From the NCBI GenBank assembly GCA_017549365.1, contig JAFYUZ010000097.1, forward strand, positions 1-45,050: a stretch of DNA of 45,050 nucleotides, given 5' to 3'. The notes below the pieces were generated by a model that had not been told where the DNA came from, did no database searches, and saw only the letters and a list, made by a program, of their open reading frames with translations. The translations under genes were made by a program, and so were the position numbers. Positions 35,165 through 43,462 of the stretch are shown in pieces. Each line of letters begins with the position of its first letter. Position 1 is the first letter of the stretch. The stretch is from Clostridia bacterium. GTDB taxonomy: Bacteria; Bacillota; Clostridia; Oscillospirales; CAG-382.

Positions 35165-35194
35165 AAAAATCTCCTTTCGGATGTCTTTGTTTCC

Positions 35195-35223
35195 ATTTTA
35201 TAAAGGCGGTCGGCCAAAGTCAA
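35195..35223 (-). promoter_or_regulatory. Promoter of the glycyl radical enzyme gene
   Basis: Minus strand TTGACT (35218-35223) and TAAAAT (35195-35200), spacer 17, just upstream of the AGGAG and ATG. Confidence 0.65.
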
Positions 35224-35274
35224 TGAACAATTCGATATATTTGACTTTTTCGAAACAAATTATTGAAAACTCTC

Positions 35275-35303
35275 TTGAAAACGATTTGAAAAAACGCTAT
35301 AAT
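35275..35303 (+). promoter_or_regulatory. Promoter of the AraC gene at 35325
   Basis: TTGAAA (35275-35280) and TATAAT (35298-35303), spacer 17. The transcript would begin near 35310, so translation must start at ATG 35325 and not in the open frame further left. The -35 region, TTGAAAACGATTTGA, resembles a CcpA (cre) site with one mismatch. Confidence 0.7.
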
Positions 35304-35324
35304 ACAAACGAAAGCGGTGAAATA

Positions 35325-36095
35325 ATGAAATTTGTTTTTGATGATACACTTGATGTTTCGGAAATAGTCGTGGCAATCAAAGTTCCTGCGGGACACGGAC
35401 AGGTGGTGCACAAGGACAGGGCATCCCACGGCTTTGCAATGCACCTTGACGGGGACAAAGATTATGTTTTCGGCAGTGGTAAAATTTTAAAAGTTCAGAA
35501 AAACGACATCATATATATGCCAAAAGGCTCGGATTATTTTGTTCAAACGCGGGAAATCGGCGATTGTTATGCCATAAATTTTCAGTTGTCTCAAAAGCTG
35601 AAAAACGAACCCTTTGTATTTTCACCAAAAAATCCAAACGCCTTTGCCGAAGCTTTTCGCTCTGCCGAAAAAGCGTGGCGAACGAAAAAAGAAGGATATG
35701 TTTTCAGATGCAAATCCCAGCTCTACGGGATTTTTTCCGAGATGCGCGGCGAAAGCCTTTCGGGATATCATCCCTCGATGAAAACGGAAATCATAAGACC
35801 TGCCATAGAAATGATAAGCGAAAACTATGCTTCGGGCAACCTTTCGGTGCCCGAGCTTGCAAAGTTGTGTAACGTTTCAGAGGTGTATTTCAGAAAAGTT
35901 TTCAGCACGGTTTTCGGCTTGTCTCCCATAAAGTACATAAACGATCTGAAAATTGCCCGTGCCAAAGAGCTTCTTTTGACCCAAATGTATTCTGTGGCAG
36001 AAGTGTCTGAAATGTCGGGATTTTCGGATATCAGCTATTTCTCGCGTGAGTTCAAAAAAGCGGTCGGCGTTTCTCCGTCGGAATATGAAGGATAA
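35325..36095 (+). CDS. AraC-family regulator next to glycyl radical enzyme
   Basis: 256 residues. N-terminal cupin-like part (about 15-90; HKDRASHGFAMHLDGD, IYMPKGSDYFVQ) and C-terminal AraC domain with two helix-turn-helix units (SVPELAKLCNVSEVYFRKVF and SVAEVSEMSGFSDISYFSREF). Short leader of about 15 bases and a weak GGTGA as ribosome binding site. It most likely controls the divergent glycyl radical enzyme gene in response to its substrate. Confidence 0.88.
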   Translation: MKFVFDDTLDVSEIVVAIKVPAGHGQVVHKDRASHGFAMHLDGDKDYVFGSGKILKVQKNDIIYMPKGSDYFVQTREIGDCYAINFQLSQKLKNEPFVFSPKNPNAFAEAFRSAEKAWRTKKEGYVFRCKSQLYGIFSEMRGESLSGYHPSMKTEIIRPAIEMISENYASGNLSVPELAKLCNVSEVYFRKVFSTVFGLSPIKYINDLKIARAKELLLTQMYSVAEVSEMSGFSDISYFSREFKKAVGVSPSEYEG

Positions 36096-36101
36096 TGAAT
36101 A

Positions 36102-36132
36102 AAAAAACAGGATGTCACCATCCTGTTTTTTA
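36102..36132. terminator. Two-way terminator
   Basis: ACAGGATG (36107-36114) pairs with CATCCTGT (36119-36126) around TCAC, with A6 before and T6 after, so it works on both strands for the AraC gene and nagA. Confidence 0.85.
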
Positions 36133-36139
36133 TTCGTTA

Positions 36140-37294
36140 TTACTTTTCAAAAACGCAATTGCCGCCTACAAACACCTTTTCGATATTGATGTTTTCGTCA
36201 AATACGGCAATGTCGGCATCAAAGCCTTCCTTCAAAATACCTTTGTTCAGCGAAAAAAGCTTTGCGGGGATCTCTGTAAGCATTCTCACCGCCTGCACAA
36301 GGTCTGTACCGCAATCTTTTGTCAGCACGCGGATCAGTCTGTCGCTTGTGGCGATACTTCCCGCAAAAGCGCTTCTGTCGCACAGTTTGCAAACGCCGTC
36401 TTCGATAATGTATTCCGTGGCGCCCATAAAACCGTGGGTGGCATCGGTTCCCGCAAGCTCAAGGCTGTCTGTAACCGCCATAACCGAATCCTTGCCCTTG
36501 ATCTTGCAGATCATGTTGATAAGCTCGGGGGGCAGATGCTTGCCGTCGGCAATTATTTCGCAGAAAAGCTCGTCGCGAAGATATGCGCTCTCGATAACGC
36601 CAAGGCTTCTGAAACCGCCTTTTCTCGTCACTGTGGAGGTGCAGGAATAAAGGTGGGTAATCAGCTTGCATCCGTTCTTTATGGCAACGTCCATGTCGGA
36701 AAGTGTGGCATCTGTGTGACCGGCGCTTGCAAGAATACCCTTTTCGGTTATAAATCTGCAAAACTCTCCGCCCTCGTCGTTTTCGGGGGCATAGGTCCAT
36801 CTGACAATATCATTTCCAAGTTCTGCAACCAAAGCTTCGTATTCTTCCTTGTTGGGGGGAGTGATAAAATCGGGGCATTGTGCACCGCACTGTTTTGCAG
36901 AAAGATACGGTCCTTCAAGGTGAGCACCAAGGATCACGGAAAGAAGCTCTTCGCTTCTTCTTGCTTTTGCAATCTTTTCGGTGGCTTCACGCATCAGGCT
37001 GAAAGGAGCCGCCGAAACTGTGGGGGCAATTGCCGTTGTGCCGTGGGAAAGATGAAAGTTGCAGGCCTTCACCATATCCTCGACTGTGCCTGTAAGAAAA
37101 GAATATCCGCATCCGCCGTGGGTGTGAGTTTCCACAAATCCGGGCGAAACGTATTTTGACGTGAAATCATACACTTTGTCAGCAGGCATATCCTTGTCGG
37201 ATACACAATCGATCTTGCCGTCTTTTATATAGATGAAACCGTTAAAAATACGGTCGGACAAAATTATCTTGTCCGAAATTATCTTTGTAACCAT
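36140..37294 (-). CDS. nagA: N-acetylglucosamine-6-phosphate deacetylase
   Basis: 384 residues, normal for NagA. It removes acetate from GlcNAc-6-phosphate to give glucosamine-6-phosphate for the deaminase encoded just upstream. Amidohydrolase motifs: ETHTHGG with His57 and His59, HLEGPYLS with metal Glu, AGHTDAT with metal His, HLYSC in place of the commoner HLFNAM, DGKHLPPELI and catalytic Asp in VTDS. It begins 3 bases after the deaminase stop without its own clear ribosome binding site, so the two are translationally coupled. Last gene of the five-gene operon, followed by a terminator. Confidence 0.93.
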   Translation of the reverse strand: MVTKIISDKIILSDRIFNGFIYIKDGKIDCVSDKDMPADKVYDFTSKYVSPGFVETHTHGGCGYSFLTGTVEDMVKACNFHLSHGTTAIAPTVSAAPFSLMREATEKIAKARRSEELLSVILGAHLEGPYLSAKQCGAQCPDFITPPNKEEYEALVAELGNDIVRWTYAPENDEGGEFCRFITEKGILASAGHTDATLSDMDVAIKNGCKLITHLYSCTSTVTRKGGFRSLGVIESAYLRDELFCEIIADGKHLPPELINMICKIKGKDSVMAVTDSLELAGTDATHGFMGATEYIIEDGVCKLCDRSAFAGSIATSDRLIRVLTKDCGTDLVQAVRMLTEIPAKLFSLNKGILKEGFDADIAVFDENINIEKVFVGGNCVFEK

Positions 37295-37297
37295 GGC

Positions 37298-38062
37298 TTA
37301 TTTTGAAAGCTTTGCCGAGCTTGCATCGTCAAGATACATTCTGGCGTTGTCATGGGTGCGAAGAATTGTTGCGGGAACCATTTCGGTGATCTCGCCCTCA
37401 AGGGTGAGCTTAACCGCATCCGCCTTTGTGGGTGCGGGAACGATGCAGAAGAGATATTTTGCACAAACAAGGGTGGGAACGGTGAGGGTGATCGCCTTTT
37501 CGGGAACAAGCTCAAGCTTTTCAAAGCATCCGTCGTGTACCTGCTGGTTGCGGCAAACAAGGTCAAGGTCTGCAATTTTTACAGCTTCGGGATCGTCAAA
37601 TTTTGCAACGCCGGGGTCGTTGAAGGCGATGTGTCCGTTTTCGCCGATACCCATAATAACGATGTCGGTGGGGTTGTCGGCAAGGATCTTTGAATATCTT
37701 GCACATTCTGCCTTTGCATCTTTTGCGGTGCTGTCGATGTAGTATACCGAGCGCAGGGGAACAAGGCCGAAGATGTGCTCTTTAAGGAAGTTTCCGAACG
37801 CCTGGGGCGCACCTGCGGGAAGACCCACGTATTCATCCATGTGGAATGCACAAACGCGGGACCAATCGATGTTTTTGTCTGTGGCAAGATAGTGAAGAAC
37901 GTCGTTCTGCGAGGGGGCTGCCGCAAAAATGATGTTTACTGTTTCTTTTTCTTTCAAAAGCTCGCAGATCTTTTCGCTGATGTCGCGGGCTGCCGCTTTT
38001 CCCATTTCGTCACGGTTTTCAAAAATGTCTGTTCTGAGTTTGTCTGTATAGATAGTTTTCAT
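37298..38062 (-). CDS. Glucosamine-6-phosphate deaminase-like protein
   Basis: 254 residues. NagB/RpiA/SOL-fold protein: HMDEY with the general base Asp76 and GENGHIAFNDP with the ring-opening His are conserved, while the phosphate loop reads AAAPSQND instead of the LATGSTP of standard NagB. This marks a side branch of the family, whose substrate may be glucosamine-6-phosphate or a related amino-sugar phosphate; coupling to nagA favours the former. ATG at 38062 is chosen because AGGAG is 5 bases upstream; the longer open frame lacks such a site and would overlap the preceding gene. It starts 10 bases after the stop of the isomerase gene. Confidence 0.85.
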   Translation of the reverse strand: MKTIYTDKLRTDIFENRDEMGKAAARDISEKICELLKEKETVNIIFAAAPSQNDVLHYLATDKNIDWSRVCAFHMDEYVGLPAGAPQAFGNFLKEHIFGLVPLRSVYYIDSTAKDAKAECARYSKILADNPTDIVIMGIGENGHIAFNDPGVAKFDDPEAVKIADLDLVCRNQQVHDGCFEKLELVPEKAITLTVPTLVCAKYLFCIVPAPTKADAVKLTLEGEITEMVPATILRTHDNARMYLDDASSAKLSK

Positions 38063-38072
38063 TTTTTCTCCT

Positions 38073-38918
38073 TTAATTGAAGAGTGCGCGGAACAGGCGC
38101 AGATCCTCTTCAAAAGCTTTTTCTTTTGTTTCAAATTTGTATGGATTGTCAAAATTCTTGCCTGCCAGCTGATTAAGTCCCGAAAACGTTTGCAGATGAG
38201 GCTCGATGCTTACAAAAAAGTCACTGTTTGCGGTGCTCTGATAGTCGGAAAGAATTTCTTTTATGTTTGCCTCTCCGCATCCTGCGGGAACGATGGCACC
38301 CGCCGAAAGGGCATCCTTGATATGAAAATATCTGATGCTGTGCTTTAAGCTTTCGTAGTTTTCTTTCCAGGGCTTGTAGCCGTCAAGAACGTAGTTGCCC
38401 ATATCGAAAACAGTGTGGAATCTGCCGTCGAAACTGTTTATCAGTTCCAGACACTTTTCGGGGCTTTGTCCGTAGATACCCCATTCGTTTTCGTGGCACA
38501 GCGAAACTCCGTATTGCTCGGAAAGACAGATGAGCTTTTCGAGGTTTTCATATACCTTTTCTTTGTAATCGTCGGGGTTTTTGCCCTCGGGCATATAAAA
38601 GCTGAAAACACGGCAAAGCTTTGCGCCGAAAAGGTTTGCAAATTCAAAGATCTTCTTTGCAGTGTCAAGATGAGGGTTTATGTCGTCTTCAATGGGATAT
38701 TTTCCGAGAGGCGAACCCATCGACGAAACTTTTATACCTGCTTTGTCAAGCTCTTTTTTACATTCCTTCGCTTCGCTTTCCGAAAGTGTAGAAATGTTTT
38801 TGCCGTTCACACCGCGTATCTCGATAAAACCGATACCCTCGCGATTGAGAAATTCGAGCTGACCGCAAAAATCGTCGCAGTATTCGTCGGCAAAAGCCGA
38901 AAGTATCATTTTTGCCAT
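38073..38918 (-). CDS. Sugar phosphate isomerase/epimerase (TIM barrel)
   Basis: 281 residues. Xylose-isomerase-like barrel with metal ligands in the order Glu (LCHENEWG), Asp (TVFDMGNYV), His (RYFHIKDAL) and Glu (VSIEPHL). Third gene of the minus-strand operon, 3 bases after the oxidoreductase stop, with AGGTG about 9 bases before ATG. With two Gfo/Idh enzymes ahead of it, it may isomerise or epimerise a keto-sugar made by them. The exact reaction is unknown. Only distantly like the relative at 16459. Confidence 0.85.
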   Translation of the reverse strand: MAKMILSAFADEYCDDFCGQLEFLNREGIGFIEIRGVNGKNISTLSESEAKECKKELDKAGIKVSSMGSPLGKYPIEDDINPHLDTAKKIFEFANLFGAKLCRVFSFYMPEGKNPDDYKEKVYENLEKLICLSEQYGVSLCHENEWGIYGQSPEKCLELINSFDGRFHTVFDMGNYVLDGYKPWKENYESLKHSIRYFHIKDALSAGAIVPAGCGEANIKEILSDYQSTANSDFFVSIEPHLQTFSGLNQLAGKNFDNPYKFETKEKAFEEDLRLFRALFN

Positions 38919-38921
38919 GCC

Positions 38922-39782
38922 TTATTTCACCTGCGTTTCTTTTCCGTCGTTGTTGACAGAGTCCATGATAGCGTTCATGATATAAACGGGCTTCATCATT
39001 CTGTCCGCCTTTTCGCCGTCGCTTTCTTTGGTAAGAAGCTTAAGAAAATCCATAAGTTCAAGCTTGAAGCATTCGTTGCCGAGGGGGAATTCTCCGCCAA
39101 GCACACCTTCTTCGGTGTGGCGGACGGCGCCGTAAATATAGTTTTTCTCGGCAAAAATTCCCGTGACGTCAAAATCGTCATATCGGAAATTAAGGGTTAT
39201 GCCCACAGGGGACTTCAACGCACACACCTTTTTCACGTCAACGCCGAAAACTTCAATAAGAATTTCCACAAGGTGCTGAGCGTAGAAATAAAAACCGCCG
39301 TACGGAGATCCAAGATCGATGGGCGCACACAAAAATCCTCCGACAGTACGTTTTCCCTTGCCGTCAAGACGATCCTTTTTCATTTCCTTGACTTCCTTCA
39401 CGTGTTTAAGGCTCGATCCGCCGACAAATCTGCATCCGTTTTCTTCAAGACGTTTGCACAGCTTTTCGCCCTCGTCGGGATTGATGGTAAAAGGCTTGTC
39501 AATGAAGAAGGGAACACCGTCTTCAATATAGGGGGCGGCGTATTTCATGTGGTTGTCGCCGTGGCGGGCGGTGATGATAACACCGTCTACTTTTCCTTTT
39601 GCTTCGTCGAAACTTTGCATTATTTTTACGCCATACTCGTCGGACAAAGCTTTTGCTTTGTCTGCCTCGTCGCTGTAAACGCCTATCACCTCAATGGAGG
39701 AAAATTCGGGATCGTTTTTGATAGATTCAAGAAAAGAGTTGGCGTGGGAGTTTTCGCATCCAAGTATTACTGTCTTAAACAT
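38922..39782 (-). CDS. Gfo/Idh/MocA-family oxidoreductase, short form
   Basis: 286 residues, shorter than the typical 330-400. N-terminal Rossmann half with VILGCENSH in place of the usual GxGxxG, DGVIITARHGDNH and FIDKPF, corresponding to the family's EKP motif with Asp for Glu. The C-terminal half is reduced. It probably oxidises or reduces a sugar or cyclitol hydroxyl with NAD(H), but the altered nucleotide loop and Asp in place of Glu leave activity open. ATG at 39782 has AGGTGG 5 bases upstream. It follows the other oxidoreductase by 14 bases. Confidence 0.8.
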   Translation of the reverse strand: MFKTVILGCENSHANSFLESIKNDPEFSSIEVIGVYSDEADKAKALSDEYGVKIMQSFDEAKGKVDGVIITARHGDNHMKYAAPYIEDGVPFFIDKPFTINPDEGEKLCKRLEENGCRFVGGSSLKHVKEVKEMKKDRLDGKGKRTVGGFLCAPIDLGSPYGGFYFYAQHLVEILIEVFGVDVKKVCALKSPVGITLNFRYDDFDVTGIFAEKNYIYGAVRHTEEGVLGGEFPLGNECFKLELMDFLKLLTKESDGEKADRMMKPVYIMNAIMDSVNNDGKETQVK

Positions 39783-39796
39783 TTTTCCACCTGTAA

Positions 39797-40864
39797 TCAG
39801 AATTTTCTTTCAAGTCTGTTGTCGGCGTGTACTTTTTCGATAACGCCGATAACCGCCGACGCGGTTTCGGGAGTTACCGCAATGGGCTTACCCTCGGTAA
39901 GAGCAAAATAGAGGCTTTCGTAGAAGCGTGCGGTGGCAAGTCCGAAGGCATCGCCGTCAAAGTCGCCCGATTCCTCGTGGGAGATAAGCTCTTCTCTGCA
40001 ATAGATAGGCTCGTGATCTTCACTGCGGATGCTTTCTTCAATGTAGGGGCGCTCGATGTTTTCGCCGTCAACAACGTATTTCATGCTGTACTTTGCGGGG
40101 GTGCACTTGAAGCTGCCGCGTGTACCCTGGATCTTCAGTGTGAAATCGTTGAAAGCGTCAACCGAGCTTATTTCGATATCAACAACAGGCTTGTCGGGAG
40201 CGGTGAGAATGATCTTTGCATAGTCTTCTGCGTCGCCGCTTGTCAGCGCAAGATCAAGCTTTGAGAAAACGACTTGTGCTTTTTCGTCATAATCAAGAAA
40301 ACCGAGACCCATTCCGATGGGGTGAGGACCTGTGTTGTAAACACTTCCGCCCAGCTTCTTCTGAAGAGTCTGCCAGTCCCAACGGCGTGCAAAGCCGTTG
40401 TAATGAATGTTGACGGTAAGTATCTTTCCAAGCTTTCCGCTGTCGCAAACTTCTTTTGCAAAAATAAAGAAGGGAGCAAGGAAGGTCTGCTGGAAAACGG
40501 CAAGATATGCGCCGTTGTCCTTTGCGGTCTTCATAAGAGTATCGCATTCATATCTGTTTCTGCCAAAGGGCTTTTCAACGAGAACGTTCTTTTTGTGTTC
40601 AAGAAGTTCCTTTGTGATGGAAAAATGCATTTCGGAATAAGAAGCGTTGACAACAATGTCCACGTCCTTGTCAAAAAGCTCTCTCCAATCGGTAAGAGTT
40701 TCGCACGAAGGATAAAGCTTCTTTGCCTTTTCAAGCATGATCTCATCAAAGTCTACAACGTATGCAACGTCAAAATATTTGTTGGCATCGCTTGTGTAAT
40801 AAGCGCCGTGGATATCTTTGCCCGAACGGCCCTGACCGATGACGGCAAGTCTTAATTTTTTCAT
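39797..40864 (-). CDS. Gfo/Idh/MocA-family oxidoreductase
   Basis: 355 residues, full length. Rossmann motif VIGQGRSG at 7-14, acidic VVDFDE after the second strand (NAD preference), VEKPFG with the catalytic Lys, and GGSVYNTGPHPI with the active-site His region. First gene of the operon, with promoter at 40910-40938. ATG at 40864 is chosen over GTG at 40873 since AGGAG is 8 bases upstream. It may act on an amino-sugar or its oxidised derivative before the isomerase and deaminase steps. Confidence 0.88.
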   Translation of the reverse strand: MKKLRLAVIGQGRSGKDIHGAYYTSDANKYFDVAYVVDFDEIMLEKAKKLYPSCETLTDWRELFDKDVDIVVNASYSEMHFSITKELLEHKKNVLVEKPFGRNRYECDTLMKTAKDNGAYLAVFQQTFLAPFFIFAKEVCDSGKLGKILTVNIHYNGFARRWDWQTLQKKLGGSVYNTGPHPIGMGLGFLDYDEKAQVVFSKLDLALTSGDAEDYAKIILTAPDKPVVDIEISSVDAFNDFTLKIQGTRGSFKCTPAKYSMKYVVDGENIERPYIEESIRSEDHEPIYCREELISHEESGDFDGDAFGLATARFYESLYFALTEGKPIAVTPETASAVIGVIEKVHADNRLERKF

Positions 40865-40909
40865 AAAACACACTCCTTTTTATGGTTGTGAATAATCTTC
40901 CATACTCCT

Positions 40910-40938
40910 ATTATATAGTTTGTTTTTTGAAATGTAAA
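40910..40938 (-). promoter_or_regulatory. Promoter of the amino-sugar operon
   Basis: Minus strand TTTACA (40933-40938) and TATAAT (40910-40915), spacer 17. Its -35 lies only about 20 bases from the -35 of the divergent AraC promoter, so one bound regulator could affect both. Confidence 0.7.
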
Positions 40939-40960
40939 TGCTAAAATTTACAATAATACA

Positions 40961-40989
40961 TTGCAAAAACTGAAATAATGAGTTATAAT
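40961..40989 (+). promoter_or_regulatory. Promoter of the AraC gene at 41018
   Basis: TTGCAA (40961-40966) and TATAAT (40984-40989), spacer 17. The same hexamer pair as the ssrA promoter. Confidence 0.7.
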
Positions 40990-41017
40990 ATCTCAAAAAG
41001 CAAAAACGGAGAAGAAA

Positions 41018-41854
41018 ATGGCGGTCATATCAAGCTATCAGTCAAAAAAACTTATATATCACCACAGCGTTTCAAACGCCGACGAGCCGGAGTTTTTCAC
41101 TTTGCACACCCACAGCGTTTCAGAGCTTATGTTTTTTGTGCGGGGCAGGGCAAACCAGGTGGTGGAGGACAGATTGTACGAATTGAGAAAAAACGACCTT
41201 GTCTACGTCAAGCCCACCGTGCATCATAGGGTGGACCCCGATTTTTCGGCAGAATACGAGCGATACGTGCTTATGTTCGATCCCGAAATAATCAAGGACA
41301 TCCCCGCATCGGGAGTTTTTGAAAACACCGCGGTAGTCAATTGCTCGCACGAGAGGATAGTAACCGAAATATTCAAAAAGTTCGATTATTATTGCCTCAA
41401 TTTCCCGCACGACGATTTTTATCAGCTGGCAAAAATGCTGTTGCGTGAGATATTTTTCAACCTGTCTCTTTCGCTACCGCCCGAAAACCGCTTTGAAACC
41501 CCTTTTTCTCCCATTCTTTCACAGGCATTGCAATATATAAACGCAAATCTTTATACCATCAAAAGCGTTTCCGAGATCAGCGATCGGATGCACATTACCG
41601 AAAGCTATCTGTATTCGCTTTTCCGTCAGCAATTAAGAACCACGCCGAAAAAGTATATCAGCGACAAAAGACTGCTTGCCGCACGCAAGGCAATTATACT
41701 CGGCAAAAAACCGACAGAGGTGTATCAGGAATTTGGGTTTTCGGAATATTCCACATTTTATCGCAGTTTTGTGGGACTTTTCGGATATCCTCCGTCAAAA
41801 AAGACTTCATCCTCCGCCATCACGGTTGTCGGAGAAAACAGAAAAATGCAATGA
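41018..41854 (+). CDS. AraC-family regulator of the amino-sugar operon
   Basis: 278 residues. N-terminal cupin-like domain (about 28-95; TLHTHSVSELMFFVRGR, DLVYVKPTVHHRV) and C-terminal AraC domain (SVSEISDRMHITESYLYSLF, then FGFSEYSTFYRSF). It has GGAG 6-9 bases before ATG. Its position back to back with the five-gene operon makes it the likely regulator. The stop codon lies inside the terminator stem that follows. Confidence 0.9.
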   Translation: MAVISSYQSKKLIYHHSVSNADEPEFFTLHTHSVSELMFFVRGRANQVVEDRLYELRKNDLVYVKPTVHHRVDPDFSAEYERYVLMFDPEIIKDIPASGVFENTAVVNCSHERIVTEIFKKFDYYCLNFPHDDFYQLAKMLLREIFFNLSLSLPPENRFETPFSPILSQALQYINANLYTIKSVSEISDRMHITESYLYSLFRQQLRTTPKKYISDKRLLAARKAIILGKKPTEVYQEFGFSEYSTFYRSFVGLFGYPPSKKTSSSAITVVGENRKMQ

Positions 41855-41873
41855 CGTTTGTCATTGCATTTTT
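41842..41873. terminator. Two-way terminator overlapping a stop codon
   Basis: AAAAATGCAATGAC (41842-41855) pairs perfectly with GTCATTGCATTTTT (41860-41873). A-rich and T-rich edges let it work in both directions, for the AraC gene and the kinase gene ending at 41879. The AraC stop codon (41852-41854) is part of the stem. Confidence 0.85.
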
Positions 41874-41878
41874 CGTTT

Positions 41879-43462
41879 TTATTTCACGATTTTTGAAATG
41901 GGAAGCTCAAACCAGAAGGTGCTTCCGGAGTTTACGTTGCTTATGACGCCGTAGTTTGCCTTGTGCAGCTCGAGCACCGATTTTACGATCGAAAGACCGA
42001 TGCCGCTGCCCGATTGTGCGCGCTTGTGGGTGCTGTCGATCTTGTAATATCTGTCCCAGATGCTGGGCAGTTTTTCTTTTGGAATACCCTTGCCAAAGTC
42101 GGTGAATTCAAATCGCACCTTACCCGAAACCGTCTTTTGACACACAACCACCCTTCGGGACTCTTCCGAATAGTTTACGGAATTTATAAGGAAGTTGTAG
42201 ATGACCTGGGTTATCTTTATTGCATCCGCGTTGACAATTATCTCTTTTGCGGGCTCAAATTCAAAAACAAAACCGTCTTTTTCGTTCAGCTTGCGCATAC
42301 GGTCAACTATCTCTTTCGTCAGCGCGGTTATGTTGAATTCGCTCATATCAAGCGATGCCGCACCCGATTGGAGATTTGAAAGATCGAGCATATCGTTCAC
42401 AAGGTTTGTGAGGCGTGTGGCCTCGTCGATTATCACCTGCACGTTTTCGGGGGTGTTTTCGCCGGGCAGATCCCGCATAACTTCGGCATATCCGATTATC
42501 ATGGTAAGAGGTGTTCGCATGTCGTGGGACGTGTTGGCAATAAGCTCACGCTTCACATTGTCGGCTTCTTTCAGCTCTTTTGCGGTAAAGTTCAGTGTTT
42601 CCGAAAGCTGGGCGACCTCAAGATATCCATCCCCCGAAAAATCGGTTTCGTAGTTTCCTGCCGCCAGCTTTTTTGCCGAGCGGTTTATGTCGGTTATGGG
42701 TTTTGATATCTTGTCCGAAAGCAGTTGTGCAATGATTGCGGCTATGGCAAGAATGAGTACCGATTGGAATATAAGTTGAGATTTCAGGGTCTTCACGGTG
42801 CTGTGCATGGGTGTTATCACACTGTCGAAAATCAAAAGATATTCGTTTCCGTCAGCTGATGTCACAACCTTTGCAAGCAAAAGCTCTTGTGTTATACCAA
42901 GCTTAAAAAAAGAAGGCGCACCTTGCTTGAACGAATGCTTTGGAAAAAATTCGTCGTGCCCGTCGTTTTCCCATTGGTTAAATTCGCCGTCCTCGATCCT
43001 TTTTGGCCTTGCCGAAGGATTGCTTTTGCTCACCACAGAGTACGCTCCGCGCTGGTAATGCTGAAGAGTTTCTCCGCCGTTGTCAAGAGCCTCGTTGTAT
43101 ATTTCGAGCATGGCGTATGGGGTCATGGTATCAAGCATGTTTCCCTGATCCGACAAAACAGAAAATTCGCGGAAAAAAAGCTCGTCGCTTGTGGCAATAA
43201 CGGTTATCGAAACCTCGTTTTTGATGGCAAGATCGTTGGCTGTGACTTTTACAAGCCCCATGTCTGTGCTTTCGCTGGTCTCAACCGTTGCGGCAATGGC
43301 AGACGCCGTGCTTTTAAGGTTTTGCGTTTTGATCTGCTTGTAAAAAAATTCAAGCAGGACCGCATGGAACACCCACAGGGAAATTATAAGAAGGACGGCA
43401 AAGCTCATGAAGGCAATAAAGAGCTTTGAATGTATCGGTCTTTGCTTTTTCTTACGCTTCAT
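41879..43462 (-). CDS. Membrane sensor histidine kinase
   Basis: 527 residues. Membrane segment at about 14-37, an extracellular sensor region of about 190 residues, a second membrane segment at about 231-253, HAMP, HisKA with the phosphorylated His near 312 in ANTSHDMRTPL, and HATPase (N box INSVNYS, DFGKGIP, GSGIGLSI). It overlaps the response regulator gene by 11 bases. ATG at 43462 is preferred: a TTG at 43483 directly abuts its AGGAG and is an unlikely start. The sensed signal cannot be told. Orientation and architecture resemble PhoR or SasA-type kinases. Confidence 0.9.
   Translation of the reverse strand: MKRKKKQRPIHSKLFIAFMSFAVLLIISLWVFHAVLLEFFYKQIKTQNLKSTASAIAATVETSESTDMGLVKVTANDLAIKNEVSITVIATSDELFFREFSVLSDQGNMLDTMTPYAMLEIYNEALDNGGETLQHYQRGAYSVVSKSNPSARPKRIEDGEFNQWENDGHDEFFPKHSFKQGAPSFFKLGITQELLLAKVVTSADGNEYLLIFDSVITPMHSTVKTLKSQLIFQSVLILAIAAIIAQLLSDKISKPITDINRSAKKLAAGNYETDFSGDGYLEVAQLSETLNFTAKELKEADNVKRELIANTSHDMRTPLTMIIGYAEVMRDLPGENTPENVQVIIDEATRLTNLVNDMLDLSNLQSGAASLDMSEFNITALTKEIVDRMRKLNEKDGFVFEFEPAKEIIVNADAIKITQVIYNFLINSVNYSEESRRVVVCQKTVSGKVRFEFTDFGKGIPKEKLPSIWDRYYKIDSTHKRAQSGSGIGLSIVKSVLELHKANYGVISNVNSGSTFWFELPISKIVK

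Noticed and set aside
35275..35289. CcpA (cre) site at the AraC promoter
   Set aside because: One mismatch to the consensus at a conserved position and no other convincing cre in the window; noted only in passing.
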